From Bacteroidetes bacterium UBA4414 (GTDB lineage: Bacteria > Bacteroidota > Bacteroidia > Chitinophagales > Chitinophagaceae), in NCBI GenBank assembly GCA_002389765.1, contig DGQM01000025.1:38648-102647 (forward strand): a stretch of DNA of 64,000 bases. Direction: 5' to 3'. Below the pieces are notes generated by a model that saw only the letters and a list, made by a program, of their open reading frames with translations, was not told where the DNA came from and searched no databases. Made by a program: the position numbers and the translations under genes. Shown one piece after another: positions 1 to 9,099 of the stretch (within the stretch, counting starts at the first letter, position 1; each line of letters starts with the position of its first letter).

Positions 1-57
1 TTTAGTTAACTTCGCAATCCTTAAAATTATTGTTAACACAAATAATTTCTATTATTT

Positions 58-591
58 ATGTCAGTTAAGATTCGTCTTCAACGTCACGGGTCAAAAAAGC
101 GCCCGTTCTATTTCATCGTAGCTGCAAACAGCGTAGCACCTCGCGATGGTAAATTCATTGAAAAAATCGGTACTTACAATCCGCTTACAGTTCCTGCTAC
201 AGTACGTCTGAGCCGCGAACGTGCATTGTACTGGATGCAACAAGGTGCGCAACCAACTAATACTTGCCGCCGTATCCTGTCTTTCAAAGGTGTATTGTAC
301 CTGAAACACCTGATGCGTGGTGTTAGCCTCGGCTTATTTGACGAAAAAACTGCATGGGAGAAATTTGAAAGCTGGAATGCTGATCATGAGCAACTGGTAG
401 CTAAACGCGAAGAGTCTCATCGTCAACACAAAGCAGACAAACGTCATGCTGCAATGAGCGAGTCTGTACGCAAAGTGGAAGAAAAGTATGCTGCTAAAGC
501 TGCTGCACAAGTTGCAGAAGCAGAGGCTGATGCTGCTGAAGCTGATGCTGCAGAAGGTGAAGCACCTGCTACAGAAAATCAAGAAGGTTAA
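58..591 (+). CDS. rpsP: 30S ribosomal protein S16
   Basis: Small-subunit ribosomal protein bS16, needed for 30S assembly. The N-terminal ~80 residues carry the family signature (start MSVKIRLQRHGSKKRPFY, then a GTYNP turn near residue 38). The protein is 177 aa, about twice the common bS16 length. The extra C-terminal half is a charged helix that ends in an Ala/Glu/Asp-rich repeat (residues ~140-177); such extensions are usual in Bacteroidota. It starts at ATG 58 and is followed by a strong hairpin terminator. The usual rimM/trmD partners are not downstream; a glycosyltransferase follows instead. Identity is certain. Confidence 0.97.
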   Translation: MSVKIRLQRHGSKKRPFYFIVAANSVAPRDGKFIEKIGTYNPLTVPATVRLSRERALYWMQQGAQPTNTCRRILSFKGVLYLKHLMRGVSLGLFDEKTAWEKFESWNADHEQLVAKREESHRQHKADKRHAAMSESVRKVEEKYAAKAAAQVAEAEADAAEADAAEGEAPATENQEG

Positions 592-618
592 TAATTTATA
601 TTATACCGAAAAGATTAG

Positions 619-651
619 CGCCCCGGAAGCAATTCCGGGGCGTATTTTTTT
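619..651 (+). terminator. Rho-independent terminator of rpsP
   Basis: Perfect 10-bp GC-rich stem (CGCCCCGGAA paired with TTCCGGGGCG), GCAA tetraloop, then a T-rich tail. It lies 27 nt after the rpsP stop. Confidence 0.9.
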
Positions 652-736
652 GCAATCAAAGGCTTTGCTGTAGTGGTTTTTCACTGCTTTAATTTATATT
701 TACCAACAATAGACTTTAGTATCGATATCTCTATTT

Positions 737-1483
737 ATGAATGTAGGAAAAGAAGGCATAACCCTATCTCTTGTAATACCATGTTACAATGAAGCTGAGA
801 GGGTAGGCCTGCTGTACAACGGGTTGGAGTTGTTTGCCAAAGATTGGAAAGGGATATACGAAGTGGTGATAGTAAATGATGGTAGCAAAGACGATACCTA
901 TACCAAGCTTCAGCAGCATACTTTTTACAAAGCCAATACAGACAAAATAACGCTGGTAAATCAGCAAAATACTGGCAAGGGTGGTGCATTGAAAAATGGA
1001 GTAGCGCATGCTAAGAATAGTTTTGTGCTGACGTTGGATGCAGACATGGCTACACAGCCCACAGAAATATTAAAGTGGCTTGCGCTGGAGAATAATACTC
1101 TGGATACAGATACCGTTTACATTGGTTCCAGAGAAAACAGGCAATCCATTATTCATAGTGAAACATTCAAGCGCAAACTGGCGGGTAATGTATTCAATAT
1201 TATAGTGCGCACGCTTACGCCGTTGAGGGTGGTAGACTCACAATGCGGTTTCAAACTATACAGCAAGGAAGTGGCGCAAAAGCTTTTCGGAGCATTGCAA
1301 ACAAATGGCTGGGCACACGATGTAGAGATATTGACAAGAGCCCATCACGAAGGTATACGCATAAAGGAAATGCCGATTACATGGCAGGCGATAGAGGGCA
1401 GTAAGATACAGTTGGTGAGAGATTCTATAGCCATGTTTAAAGAAATACTAAAGGTTAACAGCATCATTAAGAACAGTAAATAA
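737..1483 (+). CDS. GT2 family glycosyltransferase (dolichyl/polyprenyl-phosphate sugar synthase type)
   Basis: Predicted cytosolic transferase that moves a nucleotide-sugar residue to a polyprenyl phosphate or a glycan. The GT-A fold is visible: LVIPCYNEAE at residues 12-21, nucleotide-binding NDGS at 47-50, and metal-binding DAD at 101-103. Next comes a conserved DSQCGFKLY stretch near 164-172, typical of dolichyl-phosphate beta-glucosyltransferase-like enzymes. No membrane helices are obvious in its 248 aa. It lies 11 nt before the membrane glycosyltransferase gene, so the two are likely one operon. A supply role is plausible: this enzyme would charge the lipid carrier that the GT-C enzyme uses. 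The substrate is unknown. Confidence 0.85.
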   Translation: MNVGKEGITLSLVIPCYNEAERVGLLYNGLELFAKDWKGIYEVVIVNDGSKDDTYTKLQQHTFYKANTDKITLVNQQNTGKGGALKNGVAHAKNSFVLTLDADMATQPTEILKWLALENNTLDTDTVYIGSRENRQSIIHSETFKRKLAGNVFNIIVRTLTPLRVVDSQCGFKLYSKEVAQKLFGALQTNGWAHDVEILTRAHHEGIRIKEMPITWQAIEGSKIQLVRDSIAMFKEILKVNSIIKNSK

Positions 1484-1494
1484 TAATACATCAG

Positions 1495-3405
1495 ATGGAC
1501 TTTCTCAATAAAATAAATGCTAAGAAGCTGACACTGATAACGTGGGCTGTAATGGCAATCATTATGCTTTGGGTGAGTAAAGATTTTGGTATCAGTGGTG
1601 ATGAGTACACGCAGAATACCTATGGAGAGCATGTGTACAAATATTTTGCTACCGGTGGCGCTGATAAAGGTGCACTGACCTTTAAGAATGTGTACTACTA
1701 TGGTGGTTTGTTTGATTTGTTGTGTGTAACGGTAAATAAGATATTACCTACGGATGAGTATAATACACGCCACTTTATTACTGCGATATTCGGTTTGCTG
1801 ACAATCGTATATGCGTCGCTGTTAGCTAAACGATATAAAGGATGGGGTGCTGCATTTCTTACATCCGTATTGTTGTTCTTATCGCCAAGATTCTTTGGAG
1901 AGTCTATGTACAACCCGAAGGATATACCATTTGCGTTGGGTATGACGATGGGCGTGTATTACATATGCAGGTTTGTTGCTGCATTTCCTAAGCCAAGCTG
2001 GAAGGATGCATTGTGGTTGGCACTATCTATAGGCCTGGCTATCGGCGTGCGTGTGGGTGGTTTATTGCTGATACCATTCCTGTTTGTAGGTATTGGTATT
2101 GAGTACTTCTTCAACTGGAGGAAAAACTATGCAATGCTTGGCGCAGAAATGAAGCGCACAATTGTATATGCAGTAGTAACAGGTGTTGTAGGCTATTTTG
2201 CAGGATTGATATTCTGGCCATACGCATTAGAGGCACCGCTAAACAATCCGTTTAATGCATTGGCAGAATTGTCGAACTTCTCTATGGGTATACGTATGCT
2301 GTTTGATGACAGACATATTATGAGCCAGGGAGTACCTGTTAATTACATACCACTTTGGATTTTTATTACAACGCCCATTATAATATTGGTTGGTATTGTG
2401 TTATCGCCGTTGCTGTTTGTATTTAAGCAGCAGAAAATGCCTGCATTACTATTTCTGTTCTTTGTTACATTATTTCCTTGGGTGTATATCGTGTACAAAC
2501 ACTCTCCGCTGTATGATGGTTGGAGGCACGTATTGTTTATCTACCCATTGTTGATAGTATTAGCTGCACTTACATTTAGTGGCATATACGATTACTTCAA
2601 AGATGTGAAAGTAAAGTATGCTGTTATTGCAGTATTGGTAATAGGATTGTTCTTGCCTGTTAAATGGGTAGTGGCTAATCACCCTAACCAGATAGTATAT
2701 TTCAATGAGTTTACAGGCGGTATTGATGGTGCATACGGGCACTATGAGACCGACTATTACATGAACAGCATCAAGCAGGCTTTCTTTAAACTGGCTAAAG
2801 AAAAAGACCTGTATAACACAAAAGACTCTGTGCTGATATTGACCAACTGTATAGAGCCTATGTGGCACTATCAGAAAGCATTGAATAATCCGCGCGTGGC
2901 AGTAGACTATGTGCGCTATAGAGAACGTAGTAGCAGAAAATATACCTACGGTATATTCTTCTCTCGCTTTATTGACAAAGAACTGCTGCAAGGTGGCTAC
3001 TTCCCGCCATCTAATACCATTATGGAAGTGAAGGCAGATAATACACCACTGGTTGCTATTACCAAACCAGATACATCGTATTATGGTTTTAAGGCTACAC
3101 AGTTTATGAATGCTAATGACTATGCAAATGCTGCATATTACTATCAGCTTGCTGTGCAGAAAGAACCTAAAGATGAGACACTGTATCAAAACTATGCCAT
3201 AGCATTGGCAAGCATCGGTAAGGTGGATAATGCGATAGCGGTAGTGAACGAATACCTGAAAATGGCATCACGTGATGCTAACGGGTATCAGTTGTTGGCA
3301 CAGCTTTATAAAGCAAAAGGCGATATGCAGGGTGCGCAAAATGCAATGTCTACAGCACAGTCTATATCTATGGAAGATCAGGAAGGTATAGACACGGAAG
3401 AATAA
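1495..3405 (+). CDS. Membrane glycosyltransferase (GT39/PMT-like) with C-terminal TPR
   Basis: Multi-pass GT-C protein of 636 aa. The first helix (~12-27) is followed by GDEYTQ at 35-40, matching the Asp-Glu catalytic loop of the PMT/ArnT class. About ten further hydrophobic segments run to residue ~415. A soluble region follows, then two tetratricopeptide-like repeats at ~555-625 (for example LYQNYAIALASIGKVDNAIA). Family knowledge suggests a polyprenyl-linked sugar donor used on the periplasmic side. The TPR tail may bind the acceptor protein. Its stop overlaps the start of the next gene by one base (TAATG), which indicates translational coupling. The acceptor is unknown. Confidence 0.8.
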   Translation: MDFLNKINAKKLTLITWAVMAIIMLWVSKDFGISGDEYTQNTYGEHVYKYFATGGADKGALTFKNVYYYGGLFDLLCVTVNKILPTDEYNTRHFITAIFGLLTIVYASLLAKRYKGWGAAFLTSVLLFLSPRFFGESMYNPKDIPFALGMTMGVYYICRFVAAFPKPSWKDALWLALSIGLAIGVRVGGLLLIPFLFVGIGIEYFFNWRKNYAMLGAEMKRTIVYAVVTGVVGYFAGLIFWPYALEAPLNNPFNALAELSNFSMGIRMLFDDRHIMSQGVPVNYIPLWIFITTPIIILVGIVLSPLLFVFKQQKMPALLFLFFVTLFPWVYIVYKHSPLYDGWRHVLFIYPLLIVLAALTFSGIYDYFKDVKVKYAVIAVLVIGLFLPVKWVVANHPNQIVYFNEFTGGIDGAYGHYETDYYMNSIKQAFFKLAKEKDLYNTKDSVLILTNCIEPMWHYQKALNNPRVAVDYVRYRERSSRKYTYGIFFSRFIDKELLQGGYFPPSNTIMEVKADNTPLVAITKPDTSYYGFKATQFMNANDYANAAYYYQLAVQKEPKDETLYQNYAIALASIGKVDNAIAVVNEYLKMASRDANGYQLLAQLYKAKGDMQGAQNAMSTAQSISMEDQEGIDTEE

Positions 3406-4517
3406 TGCAAACGAAAGGAGCAATACAAAATCATACAACAAGGCATCATTTTCACACATTTGATGCCTTGCGTTTTTTTGCATGCTTCAAAGTGTTTTTG
3501 CACCACTTGCCTATTGTAGTATTTCCGTGGTTTGATTCCTTACGAAAGGGTGGAGGTATTGGAGTGCAGTTCTTCTTTGTGCTTAGTGGTTTTTTGATAA
3601 CCTACATCATTTATGAAGAGAAGGAACGAACAGGTACATTGAACCTGAAGCACTTTTTCGCAAGGCGTGTGCTGCGGATATGGCCCTTGTTTTATCTGGC
3701 AATATTCATTGCGTTCATTACGCCTTATTTACTTAGCATTATACATCTTAATAGCTCAGCAGCAGGTTATGAACCCAATTGGCTGGTGTCTGCATTGTTT
3801 CTTGAAAACTATAAGATGATATTGATGCATGATGTGCCCAATGCATCGCCGCTCGGTGTCATGTGGTCGTTGTGTATTGAGGAGCATTTTTATATTGTAT
3901 GGGGGCTCTTACTGTACTTTATTAATATCAGATTTCTGCCCAGGCTGATAGCATCATGTCTTGTGCTTTCCGTGATAGCAAGGCTTTACTTTGTGCAAAA
4001 CGGGTTATCTACAAGTGATTTGTTGACAAACATAGATTTGTTTGCATACGGTGCTATACCTGCATACTTGTTGTTAAATCATAAAGAACGATTGTTGCAC
4101 TTTGTAAACAATATATCTATTACAACAAAGCGACTATATGCAATCATCGTATTTACAGTAGTGTTGCTGTTTTCTCAACTACAGGGCGATGCGCCATTTG
4201 TATGGGCTACATGTATATTGGGGGCATTGTTTGCGGTGCTCATCATATTTACACTGCCAGGCAATACAAAGTTCAGAATAGGAGATAGTAACGTGCTTAG
4301 TAAACTAGGACTGTATACCTATGGCTTTTATATCTATCATACGCTTGTCATCAACCTGCTGAAGCGGGTATTTGAAAAGCAGCAATGGGATATTAATACA
4401 GCTATGTGGGCTGTAGTGTTTGTACTGATATCGTTTGCACTGTCTATAGGTATCAGCATGCTTTCTTATCATCTTTTCGAGAAGCAATTTTTGAAGTTGA
4501 AGCGCTATTTCAGATAG
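3405..4517 (+). CDS. Acyltransferase 3 (OafA/YrhL-like) membrane protein
   Basis: Integral membrane O-acyltransferase of 370 aa with about ten hydrophobic helices. Signatures: FDALRFFACFKVFLHHLP at 19-36, containing the HH pair of the family active site, then GGIGVQFFFVLSGFLITYI from ~50. The family acetylates or succinylates surface sugars. It is the third gene of a +strand operon with the GT2 and GT-C genes, and the ATG overlaps the preceding TAA by one base. The operon therefore looks like a small glycan assembly and decoration unit. The 3' end abuts the convergent serine hydrolase gene with no spacer. Confidence 0.87.
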   Translation: MQTKGAIQNHTTRHHFHTFDALRFFACFKVFLHHLPIVVFPWFDSLRKGGGIGVQFFFVLSGFLITYIIYEEKERTGTLNLKHFFARRVLRIWPLFYLAIFIAFITPYLLSIIHLNSSAAGYEPNWLVSALFLENYKMILMHDVPNASPLGVMWSLCIEEHFYIVWGLLLYFINIRFLPRLIASCLVLSVIARLYFVQNGLSTSDLLTNIDLFAYGAIPAYLLLNHKERLLHFVNNISITTKRLYAIIVFTVVLLFSQLQGDAPFVWATCILGALFAVLIIFTLPGNTKFRIGDSNVLSKLGLYTYGFYIYHTLVINLLKRVFEKQQWDINTAMWAVVFVLISFALSIGISMLSYHLFEKQFLKLKRYFR

Positions 4518-5828
4518 TTATTGTTTCACAAATCTGAATGTTTTGTTTCCCTGTTCGTTGCTGAGCGTTATGTAATATGTACCTGCCTGCAGTTGTTGTG
4601 TATTGATATTGTTTGTGCCATTGATGATGTTGTAATTTGCTAACAGTTGGCCGGTAATATTATGCAATGAGGCTGTGTAATTATCAGGTGCTATGATATT
4701 TATTGCATCATTAACAGGGTTGGGGTATATAGTAATGTTGCTGCTACTGACATGAGGTATGCTGTTTGCAGGTGTACAGAATATATCTTTCAGCTTACCC
4801 CATAGTTCATTATCGAAGGCAGATACTGCAAGTGCAGGGAAGCCTGCATCATTGCCCATGCGTATTACAACCATATTGGCAGATGGCACGACGTATATCT
4901 TCTGATCGTTTTTGCCAAGCGCACAAAACATATCTGCAGGTGCATTTGGTACAAGCGATGTTGGAAATACCAGCTGCGATTGAGGAACCATATAACTGCT
5001 CTTACCATTCAGCCATGTAAGGTATCCGTACGATAAATTGAGGCTTTGAGAAGTAGTCGTCATCTGTCGCAAATAAGCAGTATCGTGCAGTAATGTGTCT
5101 GTGTTCCAGATGCCTTTATTCAGTAGCAACAATCCAAAGCGGGCCATGCCACGTGGCGTACTGTAATAAACGATGTTAAAACTATCGCTGCCTGCACCTT
5201 TCAGCCAGATGCCACCCAAGCCTATTTTGTTGCGCAGCTTTGTGTTGAAGAACAGCGTGAAGTTGCCAGTGGCATTATCAAGTACTTTATGCATCAGCGT
5301 AAACGGAGCATTGTGGTATGCCCATCGAGTGCCTGGTGCAGCTTTGTATTGCAGGCATGCAGGGTCTGTGCAATCGCTGTTACTTACGCCATCGTCCAGT
5401 CCCGTTGTCATTGTAAGTTGGTGGCGAATGGTAATGGCTTTTTCCTGTGTTGCTGATAGTGATGTCCAACCATTGCCAAGGTATTTGCTGGTAGTATCAC
5501 TTATCTTAAGGTAGCCCTGCTCTTGTGCCATCCCTGTAGAAAAACCGATAAGCGTCTTACCTGCAGATGCCCAATACCAAACGCTGTCTTTAGTAAACGT
5601 ACCATAGTATTTTTCTAATGCTATTTTACCATCTTTCAGTACAATGAAAGCTTTGGTGTTTTTCTGGCCAAGATAATTGTAAATAGCATTAAGACTATCA
5701 AGACACCATCCTAATGATGCAGGTGCAACAGTATCCCAAGTATTGCCACTGATGAGCGGAAAATATGTTTGTGCGTCTGTTTTGCCGACAGATAGAATAA
5801 AAAATAGTACGTAAACCAGTTTCTTCAT
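4518..5828 (-). CDS. Secreted beta-lactamase-type serine hydrolase with T9SS sorting domain
   Basis: 436-aa exported hydrolase of the class C beta-lactamase/penicillin-binding family. A signal peptide occupies residues 1-19. The serine nucleophile motif SAGK is at 88-91 (SxxK) and the Tyr motif YHN at 171-173 (YxN). The last ~76 residues form a type A T9SS C-terminal domain starting at IYPNPVND and ending in a Lys-containing tail, so the protein should cross the outer membrane by type IX secretion. Probable substrates are esters or peptides; beta-lactam hydrolysis is only one option. It is monocistronic, and its stop codon touches the stop of the opposing acyltransferase gene. Confidence 0.88.
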   Translation of the reverse strand: MKKLVYVLFFILSVGKTDAQTYFPLISGNTWDTVAPASLGWCLDSLNAIYNYLGQKNTKAFIVLKDGKIALEKYYGTFTKDSVWYWASAGKTLIGFSTGMAQEQGYLKISDTTSKYLGNGWTSLSATQEKAITIRHQLTMTTGLDDGVSNSDCTDPACLQYKAAPGTRWAYHNAPFTLMHKVLDNATGNFTLFFNTKLRNKIGLGGIWLKGAGSDSFNIVYYSTPRGMARFGLLLLNKGIWNTDTLLHDTAYLRQMTTTSQSLNLSYGYLTWLNGKSSYMVPQSQLVFPTSLVPNAPADMFCALGKNDQKIYVVPSANMVVIRMGNDAGFPALAVSAFDNELWGKLKDIFCTPANSIPHVSSSNITIYPNPVNDAINIIAPDNYTASLHNITGQLLANYNIINGTNNINTQQLQAGTYYITLSNEQGNKTFRFVKQ

Positions 5829-5887
5829 ATGTCTGATGTTATTCTATTCAGACTATGAAAATAATGAATAGTTTACTGTGGTATGTG

Positions 5888-5986
5888 TTATTTGTGCATC
5901 ACTATGAAGACACCTATTACTATATACACACAAACCAACGCTACTGTCATCCATTTAGACTTTGGGGTAGTCTGTTTTAAGGGCAT
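5888..5986 (-). CDS. Possible 32-aa single-span membrane peptide
   Basis: Small ORF inside the 344-nt gap upstream of the serine hydrolase. It reads MPLKQTTPKSKWM and then an uninterrupted hydrophobic run (~residues 13-30) ending MHK. The layout is that of a small membrane peptide: short basic head, one helix, short tail. No clear Shine-Dalgarno site is seen, which is normal in this phylum. The rest of the gap is AT-rich with no other feature seen. Function unknown; the ORF could be chance. Confidence 0.35.
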   Translation of the reverse strand: MPLKQTTPKSKWMTVALVCVYIVIGVFIVMHK

Positions 5987-6172
5987 TTTGTAAGACATAA
6001 GTAAGCTTTTAGCCGATAATCAATTTATTGTGTCAGCACAATATTTTAACATAACGTTTAGCGTTCTTCGATATTGTGTTGAGCTACAATATTTTTTATT
6101 CTTTGATAAGAAGTAAAACAATTACCGCGCCAAAATTGGACGTGCAGAATAGTGCAGTGAAGAATGACAATA

Positions 6173-7111
6173 CTATGGCTTTGCCAACCAATCTTCAATA
6201 GCTCCCTGGCTCATGGTTACATAGTCTGTTTGTGCTTCTACCCATCCGTCTTTTATCAGATAGATAACCGGCCAACTAAAGCCTACAAGATTGGTGAAGT
6301 CTTCACCTTTCAGTCTGGTATATGGTATGTTTTCAGCTTTTGTCTTTTTGAAGAATTCGGCTTTATTTTCATCCTTGCCTGCTATTACCATTTGGAATGG
6401 TAGGGCAGGGTTATTCTCTTTCATGATGTGCATTTTGTATGCCGCCATCTGGCAATGCGGACACTTGAGGCTGAAGAAAGCTATTACATGTTTCCCTTTG
6501 CGCAAATCTACAGTAGGAGCATCTGTTTTGCCTGGTTCATACAGCTTTGTCATATCAAGCTGAAATCTTCCTTTTTGCAACCACTGCGGATGTGTATCGG
6601 GAAGCGGGTAGAGTATGAATGGAACAATAGAACATGCAATGGCAATTGCTACGCCTATCCATTTTAGTTTACTATTTCTGAAACCATTGTGATAGCGTGT
6701 TATAATTTGCAGTGCAATAAGCAGTGCCGCATTTTTTATGAGCGATGCCGAAGGCGACATCCAGATTGCATCACCAAAGCAGCCGCAGTTTATATCATCG
6801 CCTGCATATATCCACAAGTATACAAGGTATACACTGAATATGATTGTGAGAATTGCTGCTGCCTTCGGTACCCATTTGTTTTTGCCCCACAGGTGGGTGA
6901 TGAGTAATATACCCAGTCCCATTTCAACACCAATCAGGTATCTGCCACCAACAGCTGCCAACAGCCAGGGAAGTTTTACATACTCTACAATGCTATACTG
7001 AAAGCTTTCAAAACTTTGTATAGTGTATAGCTTGGTATAAGAAGAGTAGATAAATAACGCGCCAACCGCCACAGATAGGATGGTTAACAGAACGGAAACC
7101 AGTTTTTTCAT
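6173..7111 (-). CDS. MauE/DoxX-type membrane domain fused to thioredoxin-like domain
   Basis: 312 aa. The N-terminal half has four to five hydrophobic segments with a Cys-Gly-Cys pair (NCGCFG, C109 and C111), as in the MauE/DoxX-type redox membrane domain. The C-terminal half is a thioredoxin-like domain with CPHC at 217-220 after a FFSLK strand. Known logic of such fusions (MauE or VKOR with Trx) is passage of electrons between periplasmic thiols and membrane quinone. Substrates are unknown. A paralog of the same layout lies at 10250-11194. The gene sits downstream of rpsT but beyond its terminator. Confidence 0.8.
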   Translation of the reverse strand: MKKLVSVLLTILSVAVGALFIYSSYTKLYTIQSFESFQYSIVEYVKLPWLLAAVGGRYLIGVEMGLGILLITHLWGKNKWVPKAAAILTIIFSVYLVYLWIYAGDDINCGCFGDAIWMSPSASLIKNAALLIALQIITRYHNGFRNSKLKWIGVAIAIACSIVPFILYPLPDTHPQWLQKGRFQLDMTKLYEPGKTDAPTVDLRKGKHVIAFFSLKCPHCQMAAYKMHIMKENNPALPFQMVIAGKDENKAEFFKKTKAENIPYTRLKGEDFTNLVGFSWPVIYLIKDGWVEAQTDYVTMSQGAIEDWLAKP

Positions 7112-7145
7112 TTCTGAATGGTACTTGAATTGATGGGTAAATATA

Positions 7146-7173
7146 AAAAGCCCGGATATCAGATATCCGGGCT
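7146..7173 (-). terminator. Terminator of rpsT
   Basis: Near-perfect palindrome AGCCCGGATAT/ATATCCGGGCT. On the minus strand it is followed by TTTTTATATTT, 25 nt past the rpsT stop. Confidence 0.88.
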
Positions 7174-7197
7174 CTAAAATAGCTTAAAAGAACTGAA

Positions 7198-7452
7198 TTA
7201 TGCCAAGGCATTCAGTTTATTAACGATACCTGATTTCAGGTTGCTAGCTTTATTTTTGTGTATAACGTTACGTTTAGCCAGTTTATCTATCATAGAGATA
7301 ACTTTTGGCAATTGAGCCGCAGCTTCAGTTTTATCTGTAATGGCTAAAAGCGTACGGATTGCATTACGGGTAGTTTTACCATAGTAACGGTTACGATCAC
7401 GGCGTTTTTCACTCTGACGTACGTCTTTTTTGGTTGCTTTATGATTTGCCAT
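7198..7452 (-). CDS. rpsT: 30S ribosomal protein S20
   Basis: bS20, 84 aa, an all-helical protein that binds the 16S rRNA 5' domain and helix 44. The sequence is strongly basic (MANHKATKKDVRQSEKRR at the start) and carries the typical K-R-N-x-I-H-K-N-K-A near residue 60. Length matches the family. It is a single-gene unit with its own promoter (TACCTTTG, 33 nt upstream) and terminator. Identity is certain. Confidence 0.97.
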   Translation of the reverse strand: MANHKATKKDVRQSEKRRDRNRYYGKTTRNAIRTLLAITDKTEAAAQLPKVISMIDKLAKRNVIHKNKASNLKSGIVNKLNALA

Positions 7453-7484
7453 TGTTTTATCTTACTTATTTATTTAAAGGACTG

Positions 7485-7492
7485 CAAAGGTA
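7485..7492 (-). promoter_or_regulatory. rpsT promoter -7 element
   Basis: TACCTTTG on the minus strand fits the Bacteroidota -7 consensus TAnnTTTG. The following GCAGTCC is identical in the rpmB and rpsL promoters of this window. Confidence 0.75.
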
Positions 7493-7531
7493 AGGGAAAA
7501 TTATATAACGCAAAAATATTTTCCTGATTTT

Positions 7532-8635
7532 TTACATGTTCTGTGCACTGAATACTTGTTTTGACTTGCGCTGCAGGTATTCTTTCTGGTTCAGGAAGCT
7601 TTCCAGCTTATCTTTTGGCAGCCTGAGGCTGTATGTTTCTTCAGGATAGATGTTGTATTCATACATATCGTAGTCCTCATTCCATTTCTCCATTAGTTTT
7701 TTGTCCAGTTCCAGTTCATGTATCAGCAAATCCATGCTCATAGGCTCTGTAAGCTTAACGATTGCCATCATTTTGAGCTCTTCAGGCGTAAAACGTGGTT
7801 TCGGAGGGGCAATATTTAGATTCGTTACATTCGCTATGTCGCCGGCATTGTTATCTCCCGGTTTCATAAACTTGCTCATATTCTCGAATATGGTAGCTGT
7901 AGCTATGAATGCTAATACGTGCCCTTGTGTTTCCTTTGGCAGGTATTTTTTAATATCCCAGAAATTGCTGCTGCCTGTTTTTTCGATAGCGCGTTTTATA
8001 GGGGTAGGGCCACTATTATAAGCAGCTACAACCAACAGCCAGTCGTTCAGGTCTTCATATAACGTAACCAGATATTTAGCCGCTGCATTGGTCGATTTGT
8101 ACCAATCGGTACGGTCATCGCGTCCCTTGCCTACTTTCAGCCCCATAAGCCGCGCAGTAGGGGCCATTAGTTGCCAAGGGCCAACGGCACCTGCATGAGA
8201 AACAGCTTTGTTGTTTAAGGCCGATTCTATAACCGCCAGATATTTCAGCTCCTTAGGTATCTCATGCTTTTGCAATACATTTTCCATAAGTGGAAACTGT
8301 GTATTGCTTCGGCCGTGAACAACATTTATGGTCTGGTTGTGGGTGCGTGAATATTTAGTTACAAACTCATTTACAAAACCACTCATAGAACCGTAATACT
8401 CTTTTTCGTGAGCCAACGGAACGGGCTTGAAAACCTTAGCCTTGGGTTGCACTGCTTTGGGCATAGCTATGGCTATAGGCAATGCAATAGTACCTTTAGA
8501 ATTGAGTGCGGGCTTGCGGACAACAATCGTATCTGCTTTGGCTACCCGTTTAGAGGTAGGAGTAGAAGAAGACTGTCCGAAAGAAGCTGTTGAAAACAGC
8601 ACAAAAACAGACCCAAACACAAATGTTTTAAGCAT
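7532..8635 (-). CDS. Lytic murein transglycosylase (SLT/GH23, MltD-like)
   Basis: 367 aa, exported (signal peptide ~1-20). A low-complexity linker leads to a GH23 lysozyme-like domain at ~115-260. The catalytic Glu is E137 in YLAVIESALNN, followed by GAVGPWQLM and the AYNSG motif at 205-209. It would cleave peptidoglycan glycan strands with anhydro-MurNAc formation in the periplasm. LysM repeats, common in MltD, are absent; the C-terminal ~70 residues are instead a short region with YSLRLPK that resembles the start of such modules. It stands alone in its orientation, between rpsT and tatA. Confidence 0.9.
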   Translation of the reverse strand: MLKTFVFGSVFVLFSTASFGQSSSTPTSKRVAKADTIVVRKPALNSKGTIALPIAIAMPKAVQPKAKVFKPVPLAHEKEYYGSMSGFVNEFVTKYSRTHNQTINVVHGRSNTQFPLMENVLQKHEIPKELKYLAVIESALNNKAVSHAGAVGPWQLMAPTARLMGLKVGKGRDDRTDWYKSTNAAAKYLVTLYEDLNDWLLVVAAYNSGPTPIKRAIEKTGSSNFWDIKKYLPKETQGHVLAFIATATIFENMSKFMKPGDNNAGDIANVTNLNIAPPKPRFTPEELKMMAIVKLTEPMSMDLLIHELELDKKLMEKWNEDYDMYEYNIYPEETYSLRLPKDKLESFLNQKEYLQRKSKQVFSAQNM

Positions 8636-8728
8636 TTATATTGTTTCGGTTTTAGTGGTTAAACAATGCACTCCTCTTATCGGGGAAGTGTTTGAAATCT
8701 AAATTGCGGGGATAAACCAACCGATAGC

Positions 8729-8944
8729 TTATTCAGCTTTCTTTTCTTTCATACCTGCTTCAATCTCGTTCTTAACGCCTTCTTTAGCGTCGTTGAACTC
8801 GCGGATACCTTTACCAATACCGCGTGCAAGCTCAGGTATTTTCTTACCACCAAAGAAGATGATGACTACTAGCAATATAATGATCCACTCACCACCACTT
8901 GGCATAGACCACAATAACTGTGGATTAATCGCTGATAAAAACAT
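8729..8944 (-). CDS. tatA: Sec-independent protein translocase TatA/TatE
   Basis: 71-aa pore-forming subunit of the twin-arginine translocase. One hydrophobic helix (WIIILLVVIIFFGG, ~20-33) is followed by the FGGKKIPELARGIGKGIREF amphipathic helix that defines the family, then a charged tail. tatC is not in the window, so the Tat genes are dispersed here. A TACTTTTG -7 element lies 33 nt upstream. Confidence 0.94.
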   Translation of the reverse strand: MFLSAINPQLLWSMPSGGEWIIILLVVIIFFGGKKIPELARGIGKGIREFNDAKEGVKNEIEAGMKEKKAE

Positions 8945-8977
8945 AATCAGTTGTTTTGTAAAAATTAACTATCAATA

Positions 8978-8985
8978 CAAAAGTA
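8978..8985 (-). promoter_or_regulatory. tatA promoter -7 element
   Basis: TACTTTTG on the minus strand matches TAnnTTTG and leaves a leader of about 25-30 nt before ATG 8944. Confidence 0.6.
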
Positions 8986-9099
8986 GGTTAAATCATAATT
9001 AACTGTTGTTAAATTCTGCCTTACCGTTGCTGTGATGTTGTCAAATTAGGAAATTAAGCCGTAAAAAACGACTTATATTGAATTGTTTTAATTTGTATA

